The notes under the pieces: model-generated
The model's database searches: none
Told to the model about the DNA's origin: nothing
What the model saw: the letters and a program-made list of their open reading frames with translations, nothing else
Made by a program: the position numbers and the translations under genes
Assembly: GCF_018403325.1 (NCBI RefSeq)
Contig: NZ_BOSL01000005.1
Span: forward strand, 62,001-126,000
Source of the DNA: Paenibacillus vini
Lineage (GTDB): Bacteria; Bacillota; Bacilli; Paenibacillales; Paenibacillaceae
DNA: 64,000 bases
Direction of reading: 5' to 3'
Part shown: piece by piece, positions 45,335 through 53,900 of the stretch
Numbering within the stretch: the stretch's first letter is position 1
How the letters are laid out: every line of letters begins with the position of its first letter

Positions 45335-46140
45335 TGATGGATTCTTTTAACCAGGCGGACATGCCCTTTAAACCCGGCGTATTAGTCATTAGTCATGGCT
45401 CGCCTGACCCGGAGTGGGTCATTCTGGTGGATGAGGCCGTCGCAGCAGCGACGGCCGGACTGCCGCAGGATGTTCCGGTAGAGGCATCATTTCTGGAAAA
45501 GGTGGAAGGCAGACTGATTCAGGATGGCATTGATCGCCTGGAAGCTCTAGGCGTAAGCGATCTGATCGTAATCCCTCTGTTCGTTTCCTCCGGGAGTACG
45601 CATATTGATGAAATTGCATTTGCCCTTGGCGTTAAGAACACGCCGGAGAAAGAGACCGACATGGAGCGGCTCCGTTGCTCCGCTCGCGTGTTTTTTGGTG
45701 ATCCGATCGATGACGACCCTGTGATCGCCGAAATGATCTGGGATAAGGTGAAGAATTTGTCGCGGGAGCCCGAGCGGGAAGTATTGCTGCTTGTAGGACA
45801 CGGCAGCATTCACGACGGTTTCCGTCAGCGCTGGGAGCGGGGCATTTCCTCGTTGGCAGCCCGAACGGGAGAGCTCAGCGGGCTCGCGGATGCCGATTAT
45901 GCGCTGCTCAATCCTGACAGCGTAAGGCGCAAGGTAAGCTATTGGAATGAGGAACGGGGTTTCGAGGTCATTGTGGCGCCGCTCTTCCTCAGCGCGGGCT
46001 ATTTTACGAAGACCGCGATTCCATCCAGGCTTACCGGCCTTGATTTCCGGTATTCCGGGGACGCCTTGCTGCCGCATCCTTTTCTCGCTCGCTGGATGTT
46101 AGGGCAAATATTGAATATAATGAAGACATTGAGTCAATAA
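45334..46140 (+). CDS. CbiX/SirB-type sirohydrochlorin chelatase
   Basis: A 268-aa protein with two CbiX halves. VLVISHGSPDP (His near residue 17) and LLVGHGSIHDG (His near 153) are the paired metal-binding boxes; the C-terminal half ends VAPLFLSAGYFTKTAIP. It inserts Co2+ or Fe2+ into sirohydrochlorin on the way to cobalamin or siroheme. No other cob/hem gene is near, so which metal is open. ATG at 45334. Confidence 0.85.
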   Translation: MMDSFNQADMPFKPGVLVISHGSPDPEWVILVDEAVAAATAGLPQDVPVEASFLEKVEGRLIQDGIDRLEALGVSDLIVIPLFVSSGSTHIDEIAFALGVKNTPEKETDMERLRCSARVFFGDPIDDDPVIAEMIWDKVKNLSREPEREVLLLVGHGSIHDGFRQRWERGISSLAARTGELSGLADADYALLNPDSVRRKVSYWNEERGFEVIVAPLFLSAGYFTKTAIPSRLTGLDFRYSGDALLPHPFLARWMLGQILNIMKTLSQ

Positions 46141-46193
46141 GAGGTTAAATACACATATATAAATAAATGCGGATAATAGGTGGCGTTAATGGA

Positions 46194-47075
46194 ATGAAGA
46201 GAGCTAGGTTGATCTATAATCCGACATCCGGACGGGAAGAGATGCGGCGGCTATTGCCCGACGTACTCGACCGGCTGGATAAGGCCGGAATTGAAACCTC
46301 CTGCCATGCTACGGCAGGGGAAGGGGATGCCACGCGCGAAGCGGCGGATGCCGTGGATCGCGGGTATGATATCATTATCGCGGCCGGCGGAGACGGCACG
46401 CTGAATGAGGTCGTGAACGGGATGGCCGGCAAGGATAACTTGCCTCCGCTGGGGATTTTTCCACTGGGAACGACCAACGATTTCGCCCGCGCGATGAAGA
46501 TCCCCAAGCGCTGGGAGGATTATTGCGATCTGGTAATTGAGAATAAAACCCGTCCGATCGATATCGGCAAGGTAAATGGACGCCATTTCATAAATATTGC
46601 CGGCGGCGGCTCTTTGACGGAACTGACCTATGAAGTGCCGAGCCGGCTCAAAACTCTGATCGGCCAGCTGGCTTATTACATGAAGGGCATTGAGAAAATG
46701 GCCAGCCTGTCGCCGACCCATCTTATCATTGATGCCGAAGGCCATGATCGTATGGAAGGCGAGTTCATGCTGTTCCTGATCGCGAACAGCAACTCCGTCG
46801 GCGGCTTCGAGAAGCTTGCCCCGGGCGCGCAAATCGACGACGGCCTGCTTGACGTCATCGCCGTCAAGAAATGCAACCTGGCGGAGTTCATCCGCCTGGT
46901 GACGATGGCGCTGCGCGGTGATCACTTCAATGACACGCACGTCGTCTACTTCAAGACGCAGCGGATGGAAGTGACTTCGCCGGACAACGTGCTGCTCAAT
47001 CTCGACGGCGAGCTTGGCGGCGAGCTGCCTGGCGTGTTCGAGATTCTGCCGCAGCATTTGCGGATCTTTGCTTAG
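46194..47075 (+). CDS. Diacylglycerol kinase (DagK/YegS-type lipid kinase)
   Basis: A 293-aa soluble lipid kinase. YNPTSGREEM near residue 8, the nucleotide loop AAGGDGTLNEVVNG near 62 and PLGTTNDFAR near 94 are the family marks. It phosphorylates diacylglycerol so that it re-enters phospholipid synthesis. ATG at 46194; the site AGGTGG lies 11 bp upstream. Expected to act at the membrane face. Followed by 566 bp of repeat-rich spacer. Confidence 0.9.
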   Translation: MKRARLIYNPTSGREEMRRLLPDVLDRLDKAGIETSCHATAGEGDATREAADAVDRGYDIIIAAGGDGTLNEVVNGMAGKDNLPPLGIFPLGTTNDFARAMKIPKRWEDYCDLVIENKTRPIDIGKVNGRHFINIAGGGSLTELTYEVPSRLKTLIGQLAYYMKGIEKMASLSPTHLIIDAEGHDRMEGEFMLFLIANSNSVGGFEKLAPGAQIDDGLLDVIAVKKCNLAEFIRLVTMALRGDHFNDTHVVYFKTQRMEVTSPDNVLLNLDGELGGELPGVFEILPQHLRIFA

Positions 47076-47259
47076 GGAATGTTTGTTGGAGTTATAAGGC
47101 GTTCGTTCATCGAAAGTGGCTAATATCCGGCGGGTGTGGCTCGTTGTTAGTTAAACTAGCTAGATGGGCGGGATGAGAGAAGGCTCTCATCCCGGGGTTA
47201 TCCGCTGTAGCCGATGATGTAAATTGGCCGGCTGGTTTGCCCTATTGCCTCATGTGCCG

Positions 47260-47480
47260 ACCGATAATTAACTGGATTATATACAGGTAATTTCGAGAAT
47301 CGGCTAAATGTGAAGCATTAATTGTAGAACCTACAGCTAAATTGAGGGGTCCGAGCGCAAACGTCCTTTTTTCACAAAAATAGATGTAGGTTTTCCAGTT
47401 AATCAGCTCATGTACGCGTAAGTTGCGAAATTAGATGTATAAAATCCAGTTAGTTGATCTACAGTCCAGTTAGTTGAAGT
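47260..47480. repeat. Four-palindrome array (TTAACTG type) between dagK and rlmD
   Basis: Units start at 47269, 47319, 47381 and 47432 (distances 50, 62, 51), with arms TTAACTGG...CAGGTAA, TTAATTGTAG...CTACAGCTAA, TAGATGTAGG...CCAGTTAA and TAGATGTAT...CCAGTTA. An extra half unit CCAGTTAGTTG follows at 47466. Same family as the purF-purM array. The rest of the 47076-47641 gap contains no ORF. Confidence 0.75.
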
Positions 47481-47641
47481 GAATAGGTTCGAGTGTTGCT
47501 GATCCCCTGCCTGTCGGCGGGGGTTTTGTGCGGATGGAAGTTTGTGCGGTTAGAGGCGGCTGGATAGAAACGGGCAAGTTCCGGTTAAGATGAGAGTAAA
47601 GCAGGCGCGGAATTAAAGCGGAAAGAAATGAGGCAAAGAGA

Positions 47642-49222
47642 ATGGCGAAACAGCAGGGGCAAAACAGGCAGAAGCAGGCGTGGCGGGATTCGAAAGGGAA
47701 GCGTACGGAGAGCGGGCGGATAGGGAAGCGCGGGGAGAATAGGAATGAGCCGCAAATCGCGGGATTGCCGGTCGCGAAAAATGACGAGGTCGTCATCGAC
47801 ATCATCGGCATGAACCACGACGGGGAAGGCGTGGGACGGGCCGAGGGCTATACACTGTTTGTGCAAGGAGCGCTTCCCGGCGAAAAGGTCCGGGTCAAGG
47901 TGCTCAAGACGAAAAAGCAGTACGGCTATGCCAAGCTGCTTGACGTGCTTGAAGCGAGCCCGGATCGCGTGGCCGCGCCTTGCCCGATCTACGACAGATG
48001 CGGCGGCTGCCAGCTGCAGCACTGGAGCTACGCCGGGCAGCTCGCCTGGAAGCGGCAGCATGTAGTCGATGCGCTGGAGCGCATCGGCAAGCTGCACGTG
48101 GCGGGCGAGCCGGGGCCGGCGGCGGGTGCGGACGAAGATGCCGATGCCGCTGAGCGCGGCCCTGGCATCACCGTGCTGCCGACGCTGGGCATGGCCGAGC
48201 CTTGGCGCTACCGCAACAAGGCTCAAGTGCCCGTCGGCGTCACGGACGGCGCACTGGTCGGCGGGTTCTACGCCCGCGGCAGCCACCGTATCGTCGATAT
48301 GGAAATGTGCTTGATTCAGCACGAGCATAACGACGAAGTGGTGGGCCGCGTTAAGGCCATCGCCCGTCAGCTCGGCGTCACCGCCTACGACGAGGAGACC
48401 GGGCGCGGATTGTTGCGCCATGTCGTCGTGAAGAAGGCGTTCCGCACGGGTGAAATGATGCTGGTGCTCGTGACAAATGGCCGGGATATCCCGCACTCCG
48501 ATGCATGGATCGGCCTGATCCGGGAGCAAATCCCGCACGTGGTCAGCATCTGCCAGAACGTGAACACCAAGCAAACGAACGTCATCTTCGGGGACGAGAC
48601 CCGTGTCCTGTGGGGACGTGACGTGATTTATGACTATATAGGCGATGTGCAGTTTGCGATTTCGGCGCGTTCTTTTTACCAGGTCAATCCGGTCCAGACA
48701 GAAGTGCTGTACGGAAAAACGGTGGAGTACGCCGGACTGACCGGCCACGAAACCGTCATTGACGCTTACTGTGGGATCGGCACCATTTCGCTGTTTCTTG
48801 CCCAGCATGCCGATCGTGTCTACGGTGTGGAAATCGTCAAAGAGGCGATCGAAGACGCCCGCGCCAACGCTGAATTGAACGGCATGAAACATGTGACCTT
48901 CGAGGTCGGCGCATCGGAAGACGTCATTCCGCGCTGGAAAGAGCAGGGCATCGAAGCCGATGTCATCGTCGTTGATCCGCCCCGCAAAGGCTGTGACCCG
49001 CGCCTGCTGGAGACGATCCTGGAGATGAAGCCGGAGCGGGTAGTGTATGTGTCGTGCAATCCTTCCACATTGGCGAGGGATTTGCGAATCCTTGAGGATG
49101 GCGGGTATCGGACGGTGGAGGTTCAGCCGGTGGATATGTTCCCGCATACCGTGCACGTAGAATCGGTGGCTTTGATGGTGAGGAATGGTTGTAACCCCAC
49201 AATAAACCCATGCTATTCATAA
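47642..49222 (+). CDS. rlmD: 23S rRNA (uracil-C5)-methyltransferase RlmD-type
   Basis: A 526-aa RumA/RlmD-family enzyme. After a 40-residue basic tail there is a TRAM domain, then an iron-sulfur motif CPIYDRCGGCQLQH near residue 116 with the fourth Cys in EMCLIQHEH near 222. SAM motif DAYCGIGTISLF near 376, VVDPPRKGCD near 440 and the catalytic Cys in YVSCNPSTLARD near 468. An acidic insert (ADEDADAAERG) lies near residue 165. It methylates U1939 (or U747) of 23S rRNA. ATG at 47642 with a weak site. The last core gene before the AT-rich island. Confidence 0.92.
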   Translation: MAKQQGQNRQKQAWRDSKGKRTESGRIGKRGENRNEPQIAGLPVAKNDEVVIDIIGMNHDGEGVGRAEGYTLFVQGALPGEKVRVKVLKTKKQYGYAKLLDVLEASPDRVAAPCPIYDRCGGCQLQHWSYAGQLAWKRQHVVDALERIGKLHVAGEPGPAAGADEDADAAERGPGITVLPTLGMAEPWRYRNKAQVPVGVTDGALVGGFYARGSHRIVDMEMCLIQHEHNDEVVGRVKAIARQLGVTAYDEETGRGLLRHVVVKKAFRTGEMMLVLVTNGRDIPHSDAWIGLIREQIPHVVSICQNVNTKQTNVIFGDETRVLWGRDVIYDYIGDVQFAISARSFYQVNPVQTEVLYGKTVEYAGLTGHETVIDAYCGIGTISLFLAQHADRVYGVEIVKEAIEDARANAELNGMKHVTFEVGASEDVIPRWKEQGIEADVIVVDPPRKGCDPRLLETILEMKPERVVYVSCNPSTLARDLRILEDGGYRTVEVQPVDMFPHTVHVESVALMVRNGCNPTINPCYS

Positions 49223-49283
49223 TAAACCCGTGCTAAAAATCGAATAAAGACCTGATAAAACGGGGGAGAGGAAAACGAGAGAG

Positions 49284-49323
49284 AGGGGAAAACCCTTATC
49301 CCTCAAGCCTTTCCCCTGTTTTT
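49284..49323 (+). terminator. Terminator after rlmD
   Basis: AGGGGAAA (49284-49291) pairs with TTTCCCCT (49310-49317) and is followed by GTTTTTC. Confidence 0.75.
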
Positions 49324-49418
49324 CTATCAAGACAATATTCAGGTTATAATAAAGTCGTGATAAAAAAAGTTGAATCAAAAATGGAGGAAATGATTGTTTT
49401 GTAGCAGGAGTTTATTTA

Positions 49419-49598
49419 TTGAGGCAACGGTGGAATGCGGGTTTGAGGGCTATTTTTTGGCAGGGATATATTAAGTTTGAACATAGTAGGGTTAAAAATA
49501 TAGGTTTTGCAATTTTAATTAAGTGGTTTGCATTGGGTAAAGGGGCAGGGAAGATATGTGATAATACTATGTTGGTTTGTTGGCAGAGGAAAATCTGA
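49419..49598 (+). CDS. Possible small protein, 59 aa
   Basis: TTG at 49419 stands 8 bp after AGGAG (49406-49410). The frame gives a basic, aromatic-rich peptide (starting MRQRWNAGLRAIFWQGYIKF) that ends at a TGA 20 bp before a strong terminator (49616-49652). An A/T-rich TATAAT at 49344-49349 could be its -10 box. An alternative is that this is a small RNA gene of about 290 nt between that promoter and the terminator. Too short to be sure; no homology recognised. Confidence 0.35.
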   Translation: MRQRWNAGLRAIFWQGYIKFEHSRVKNIGFAILIKWFALGKGAGKICDNTMLVCWQRKI

Positions 49599-49615
49599 CT
49601 GAAATTAAGCAATCA

Positions 49616-49655
49616 AAAGGGATCGTCTCAATTACGAGAGATCCCTTTTTTATTG
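49616..49655 (+). terminator. Rho-independent terminator
   Basis: AAAGGGATCGTCTC-AATTAC-GAGAGATCCCTTT followed by a T tract. Confidence 0.85.
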
Positions 49656-49988
49656 ATAAAATATGGTGAAAACATGCCTTTACAGAAAAAATTATATCGA
49701 AGCAATCTCAAATACCGATGAATTAAATAAATTTTATGCCACATCCAATTCTACTAATTCGAGTAGTTACGTAGCCATACTTGTGGTAGATTTATTATTT
49801 TTATTTTCGACATTTATTTGCAGGAGATTAAATGATTCTTATCGAATGTTACTTGACAACATTCACTGTTAAATTACCCCTGAAATGTATGGCCCTTAGG
49901 ACAAAGATATAGGGTGTTTAACAGTATTCTATAAATTTTATCTTTAATGAATTTACTTTTGTATAAATTAAGGAAAGAGGTTTATTAA

Positions 49989-51038
49989 ATGGAATTCAGA
50001 AGTAGAGTGTTCGAATCTCTGCATCATATTGACCTTGATAATAATGCAATAGTATCAAAACGTATCGATGAGGGAGATTTAGATGAGTATTTGGTTGATT
50101 TGATTGAGGCAATTATGGAAACACCTAATAGTCGTTATTTCAAAGTTCAAAGTAATACAACTGAAATTATAGCCTTAATTAATGGCTTTATGGAGGAGAA
50201 GTCTCAAGATGAATTTATTGAGATCTCTGAAAAAATTGCAAATCGGTTGTTACGTCATGAGGTACAAGCGAAAGAAAAATATAAGAATATTACTGAAATA
50301 CAGAGGGGGAGCTTAATACAGTCTTTAATTGAATTTACAGACAATCGTGAGTTCTTCTTTCTTATAGCGAAAGTGGAACATGAAAGCTTTTTAAATACAA
50401 TTGATCTTGTCAAACAAATAGGACTTCCGTTTGAAAAAAGGGTACTTAAAACATGCCTCCTCAAATACAATGAAGAAAATGAAATTCTGGAAATTATTAT
50501 AACAGACACAAACAATCGTATTTCTACATATTGGTGGAGTGATTTTCTCGAATTGGAGGAAATGAACTCTGATGAGAAAAATACTAAAACAGCTTTTAAT
50601 GCTATTGACTTAGTGTTAACGCAAAAATTGAAGAAGCAAGCACCATCAGACTATACAATCCTTAGGAACAATTTAATTGGTTATTTCAGAACGCAAGAAG
50701 ATTTCCAATTTGATAGTATGGTCAGTTCAGTTTTTGGAAACTATCAGTCAGATAATATTTCGAATGAAGAACTCAATGAGATAAGGAGACATGTTACTTC
50801 TTTACCTGAAAAGAAAGGCTTTGATAAGCATTTTTCAATTATCGACAAAGAAATTAAGGCAAGAATAAGAAAAACTATTCAGCTAAGCGATAAAATTGAG
50901 CTGAATCTAAAGGATCATATTAGTGAATTAAGACACAACATACGGTCTGAAGTAAGTCATAATGGTGAAAGACAGATTGTTATTAAAACAGAAAATGAAG
51001 AAGCGTTTAACCTTTTTTATTTTAAAGAAGAGGGATGA
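49989..51038 (+). CDS. Uncharacterised soluble protein, NdpA/NA37-like, first gene of a two-gene module
   Basis: A 349-aa soluble helical protein without membrane segments. The middle, IEFTDNREFFFLIAKVEHESF then TNNRISTYWWSDFLELEEMNSDEKNTKTAF, resembles the beta-sheet/fibre part of nucleoid-associated NA37 (NdpA/YejK) proteins and DUF4868-like defence proteins; the similarity is pattern-based and uncertain. The C-terminus (residues 270-330) is a charged helical segment. ATG at 49989 behind AAAGAGGT. Its stop overlaps the next start (ATGATG), so the pair is translated together. Composition is AT-rich compared with the core genome. I do not know its function. Confidence 0.6.
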   Translation: MEFRSRVFESLHHIDLDNNAIVSKRIDEGDLDEYLVDLIEAIMETPNSRYFKVQSNTTEIIALINGFMEEKSQDEFIEISEKIANRLLRHEVQAKEKYKNITEIQRGSLIQSLIEFTDNREFFFLIAKVEHESFLNTIDLVKQIGLPFEKRVLKTCLLKYNEENEILEIIITDTNNRISTYWWSDFLELEEMNSDEKNTKTAFNAIDLVLTQKLKKQAPSDYTILRNNLIGYFRTQEDFQFDSMVSSVFGNYQSDNISNEELNEIRRHVTSLPEKKGFDKHFSIIDKEIKARIRKTIQLSDKIELNLKDHISELRHNIRSEVSHNGERQIVIKTENEEAFNLFYFKEEG

Positions 51039-52510
51039 TGCTGATGAAACAAATTAATGATCTACTAATAATCTTTGGTATTTCAGAAAAATCGGCAACC
51101 ATTGAGAATTTTCATGAAATCAAAATAAGTTCCTATAGTAAAAGTATTATACAACCAAGTTTACACGACTTGGAGCAAGTCCTGAATAGTTTTCCTGTTA
51201 GAGACCGAGTAACAATTGATGTCTGTATTGATGAGTTAGACCCTGTTACCTATAATCCTTCAAAACAGACCAGGGATTTCATTGAGGAATTAAATGACAT
51301 TGTGTCCATTAAAGATGAGAACAGTAACATAAAATTTATTTTTTCTGTGAGGAAAGTAATCAATAACAATATATTATCAGTTTATGATTTGAGTTTATTT
51401 ACAGAGTATTTAGAGTCGCAATCATTATCTGGACTTTTTTTTAGTTTTAATGAAATTGTTACTGTTCATAATCATGTCCATTTCGAGTTATTGAATGATA
51501 CATCTACATTCCATACTCATACATTTCAGTTTGCTCCATCTGGAAGTGGGATCAGGAACCAAGTCCTTCCGAATGAGAGAAATACTATTACAGAAAAGCA
51601 TACGGAAATTTGCAACTTTTTAAATGCTTCAGAATATTGCCTTATACCAGATGACTTTTATTTAAAGGGGCAAGCCCCTGATAAAATTATGGCAGTATTC
51701 AATAAGCTCTGTACTGTTCTGGCCATTATTTTTATATCTGATATTTCTAAAATTGTTGGGGAGAATGAACTATACTTTCGTATTAATGGGTATAAAATGA
51801 TCCAAAATAATTTACATTATAACTCTTTAAGTAAACCGAATGTTTCTGAACTATATGCGATTTATAATTGGATTTATAATGAAGGGAATTTAAGCGATAA
51901 AGTTGGTTTGTCAAGGAATATCCTGACTCTAAATTATCAAGAAGATAAAGTTATTAAAGATACAACTTATGCTTCAATTCGTTCAGGTTACGAAATCTAT
52001 TTAAAAAAAAACATTGAACAATATATTGAGGTGAAAAATAAAGTTTCAGAATTTCTAATGAATATGTCGTATAAATCAAGTGAGATTGTTTCTTCGTTTT
52101 CGAATTCTATTAAGAGCAACAATACTGTATTCCTGACTTTTTTTATGTCTGTAATCGTATTTAATGCGTTATCAACGGGGAAAATAAATTTGATTTTCAC
52201 TGGTGAGATCCAAGCGTTGTCGTATGCAATCCTTTGTATATCATTTTTGTTTTTGATAGCGTCCTTAATTTATATTTATGAGGCAACAAATCGTTTTAAA
52301 AAACAATATATGAATTTAAAATCAATGTATGCGGATATTATTGAAGAAAATGATTTAAGAAATATTTTTAATAACGACCAGGTACATAAGGATGATCTAA
52401 AGTATATTTTTCATAAGACATTACTTTATGCAGTTTATTGGTTTTTCGAAATAGTTATTCTTTTTATAGCAATTCTGGTCGCCTCGAACATGAACCAGGC
52501 AACTCTATAA
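51035..52510 (+). CDS. Uncharacterised protein with three C-terminal membrane helices, second gene of the module
   Basis: A 491-aa protein. Residues 1-360 are soluble, with alternating strands and helices (DVCIDELDPVTYN, NIKFIFSVRKVIN, FNEIVTVHNHVHFELL); residues near 370-390, 403-425 and 465-487 are hydrophobic helices, separated by a charged loop (NRFKKQYMNLKSMYADIIEENDL). Such a layout (large cytosolic sensor plus membrane tail) is what membrane-disrupting effectors of phage-defence systems show. No catalytic motif is recognised. The start is taken at 51035, overlapping the upstream stop; ATG at 51044 is an alternative. Strictly coupled to the previous gene; no known system matches both genes in my reading. 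Confidence 0.6.
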   Translation: MMLMKQINDLLIIFGISEKSATIENFHEIKISSYSKSIIQPSLHDLEQVLNSFPVRDRVTIDVCIDELDPVTYNPSKQTRDFIEELNDIVSIKDENSNIKFIFSVRKVINNNILSVYDLSLFTEYLESQSLSGLFFSFNEIVTVHNHVHFELLNDTSTFHTHTFQFAPSGSGIRNQVLPNERNTITEKHTEICNFLNASEYCLIPDDFYLKGQAPDKIMAVFNKLCTVLAIIFISDISKIVGENELYFRINGYKMIQNNLHYNSLSKPNVSELYAIYNWIYNEGNLSDKVGLSRNILTLNYQEDKVIKDTTYASIRSGYEIYLKKNIEQYIEVKNKVSEFLMNMSYKSSEIVSSFSNSIKSNNTVFLTFFMSVIVFNALSTGKINLIFTGEIQALSYAILCISFLFLIASLIYIYEATNRFKKQYMNLKSMYADIIEENDLRNIFNNDQVHKDDLKYIFHKTLLYAVYWFFEIVILFIAILVASNMNQATL

Positions 52511-52966
52511 CTTAACTATTTGTTAGTCATTAATTAGTCTTAATACTTTAAAAAAGATGATGTTTGATCTCTTTTTTTGTGATGAAGGAAAAACAAATGT
52601 TGTAACATAACCAAGCAGAATTCTTAATTTTTAATTGTCTTGAGAAAAAATAATCTTAAATAAAAGCAAAGAGTCTTTTATGGTGAAAACGTGTCTTTTC
52701 GGAAATTTTAGATGTATTATGAAAGTATTTTTGTTGGCTCTTGTTATAATACGGAAGTCTATAGAATAGTCGTTTGATTTCTATGTAAGATTTGAGGGGA
52801 ACTGAGTTGTGGATAAATGGATTGGTGATGTAAGGTTATTCGGACAGATAAATTCCAAGGTATTTCATAATCTTGCTATTTAGAGGTATTCCTTACTGGA
52901 TAATTCACAATCTTGTAAATGATTGTGATTCCTGTTTTTGGATGTGATCGTTTAGGGGGAACAAGT
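52511..52966. other. Gene-free AT-rich spacer
   Basis: 456 bp without a credible ORF. It holds a weak hairpin with T-run at about 52551-52578 (possible terminator of the two-gene module), a TATAAT at 52745-52750, and a stretch at 52680-52705 (ATGGTGAAAACGTGTCTTTTCGGAAA, partial) similar to 49662-49690. See the finding on the repeated motif. Confidence 0.4.
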
Positions 52967-53836
52967 ATGTCTGTATCAAAAGAAGTAACTAGAGATGTGG
53001 CATTTCGGAGTGGGAATATTTGTGCCTTTACTAATTGTTGCGAACCCATCTACGACACGGAAGAAGGCGTGTACGTTGGGGAATTGGCTCACATCGAGGC
53101 AGAGAGTGAGGGGGGGCTACGTTATAACCCCGATCAGACGGATAAAGAACGTAATGGTGTACAGAACCTTATGTTTATGTGTAGGAATCATCATGGGAGA
53201 ATAGATAAGAAAGCAAACGTAAAGAAGTACACGGTGGAAGTATTACGAGAGATGAAGAAAAATCATGAAGCTTCCGTCCAGGAATTGGATAAAAAGATCG
53301 TCAAAAAAATCGTTAAAGGGGCGCAAGAGTATCTTCTGGAAAATTCAAACGAAATTGATCTAACCCAGGCCGCAGGACTAAAAAAATGGTTGAAAAAAGA
53401 TCAGGATTACGATAAGGAGAGTATCGAGAGCATTTTTGACGATCTCTCATTTAGTTTAGAACAAATAGGGGAACTAAAGGGGGACACTCAGAGCTTTATT
53501 TACAGTTTTCTTGTGCACGGCAAGGAAGATGGAAGTCCCTTAGAGATTATTATGGAGAGATCTGAAATAGAGGAAAATCGAATTCGCTCGATTGTAAAGC
53601 TCCTACTGGAGGAAAAGATCATTAACGATAGAAACCCATATAGTTTGGAAGAGCGAGTGATGTCATTAAATGATAACCTCTCGCATCAAATTCAATATGG
53701 TATATGGAAACTCGATGGGCGTTTTTCTTCTTTATATACACTGATTGACTATTTAAAAAGTCGACCAAAGGAGAATAAATTGCGGGATAGTCTGAAACTC
53801 CTATTATTCGAAAGAGACATCTCACCATTAAAGTGA
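52967..53836 (+). CDS. HNH endonuclease domain protein
   Basis: A 289-aa protein. The N-terminal 85 residues form an HNH nuclease: zinc/metal knuckle ICAFTNC near residue 18, GELAHIEAES near 40 (catalytic His), GGLRYNPDQ, and MCRNHHGRID near 72. The remaining 200 residues are helical and charged with a PLEIIMERSEIEENRIRSIVKLLLEEKI stretch like a winged helix. ATG at 52967 with AGGGGGA. It precedes the Septu-like pair by 64 bp in the same orientation, so it may be part of the same defence unit or a separate one; the usual Septu has only two genes. Confidence 0.8.
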   Translation: MSVSKEVTRDVAFRSGNICAFTNCCEPIYDTEEGVYVGELAHIEAESEGGLRYNPDQTDKERNGVQNLMFMCRNHHGRIDKKANVKKYTVEVLREMKKNHEASVQELDKKIVKKIVKGAQEYLLENSNEIDLTQAAGLKKWLKKDQDYDKESIESIFDDLSFSLEQIGELKGDTQSFIYSFLVHGKEDGSPLEIIMERSEIEENRIRSIVKLLLEEKIINDRNPYSLEERVMSLNDNLSHQIQYGIWKLDGRFSSLYTLIDYLKSRPKENKLRDSLKLLLFERDISPLK

Positions 53837-53900
53837 AGAATGATACTTTAAGTCAATAAGAAAATAACGATAATTCTAATGTAACAGTGAGTGATGAGTT

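Noticed and set aside
47585-49156. 523-aa open frame on the minus strand opposite rlmD
   Set aside because: Antisense shadow: rlmD shows all family motifs, the minus frame has no domain or start signal.
49663-49872. 69-aa open frame
   Set aside because: No ribosome site, directly behind a terminator, and its start is part of a motif repeated at 52680.
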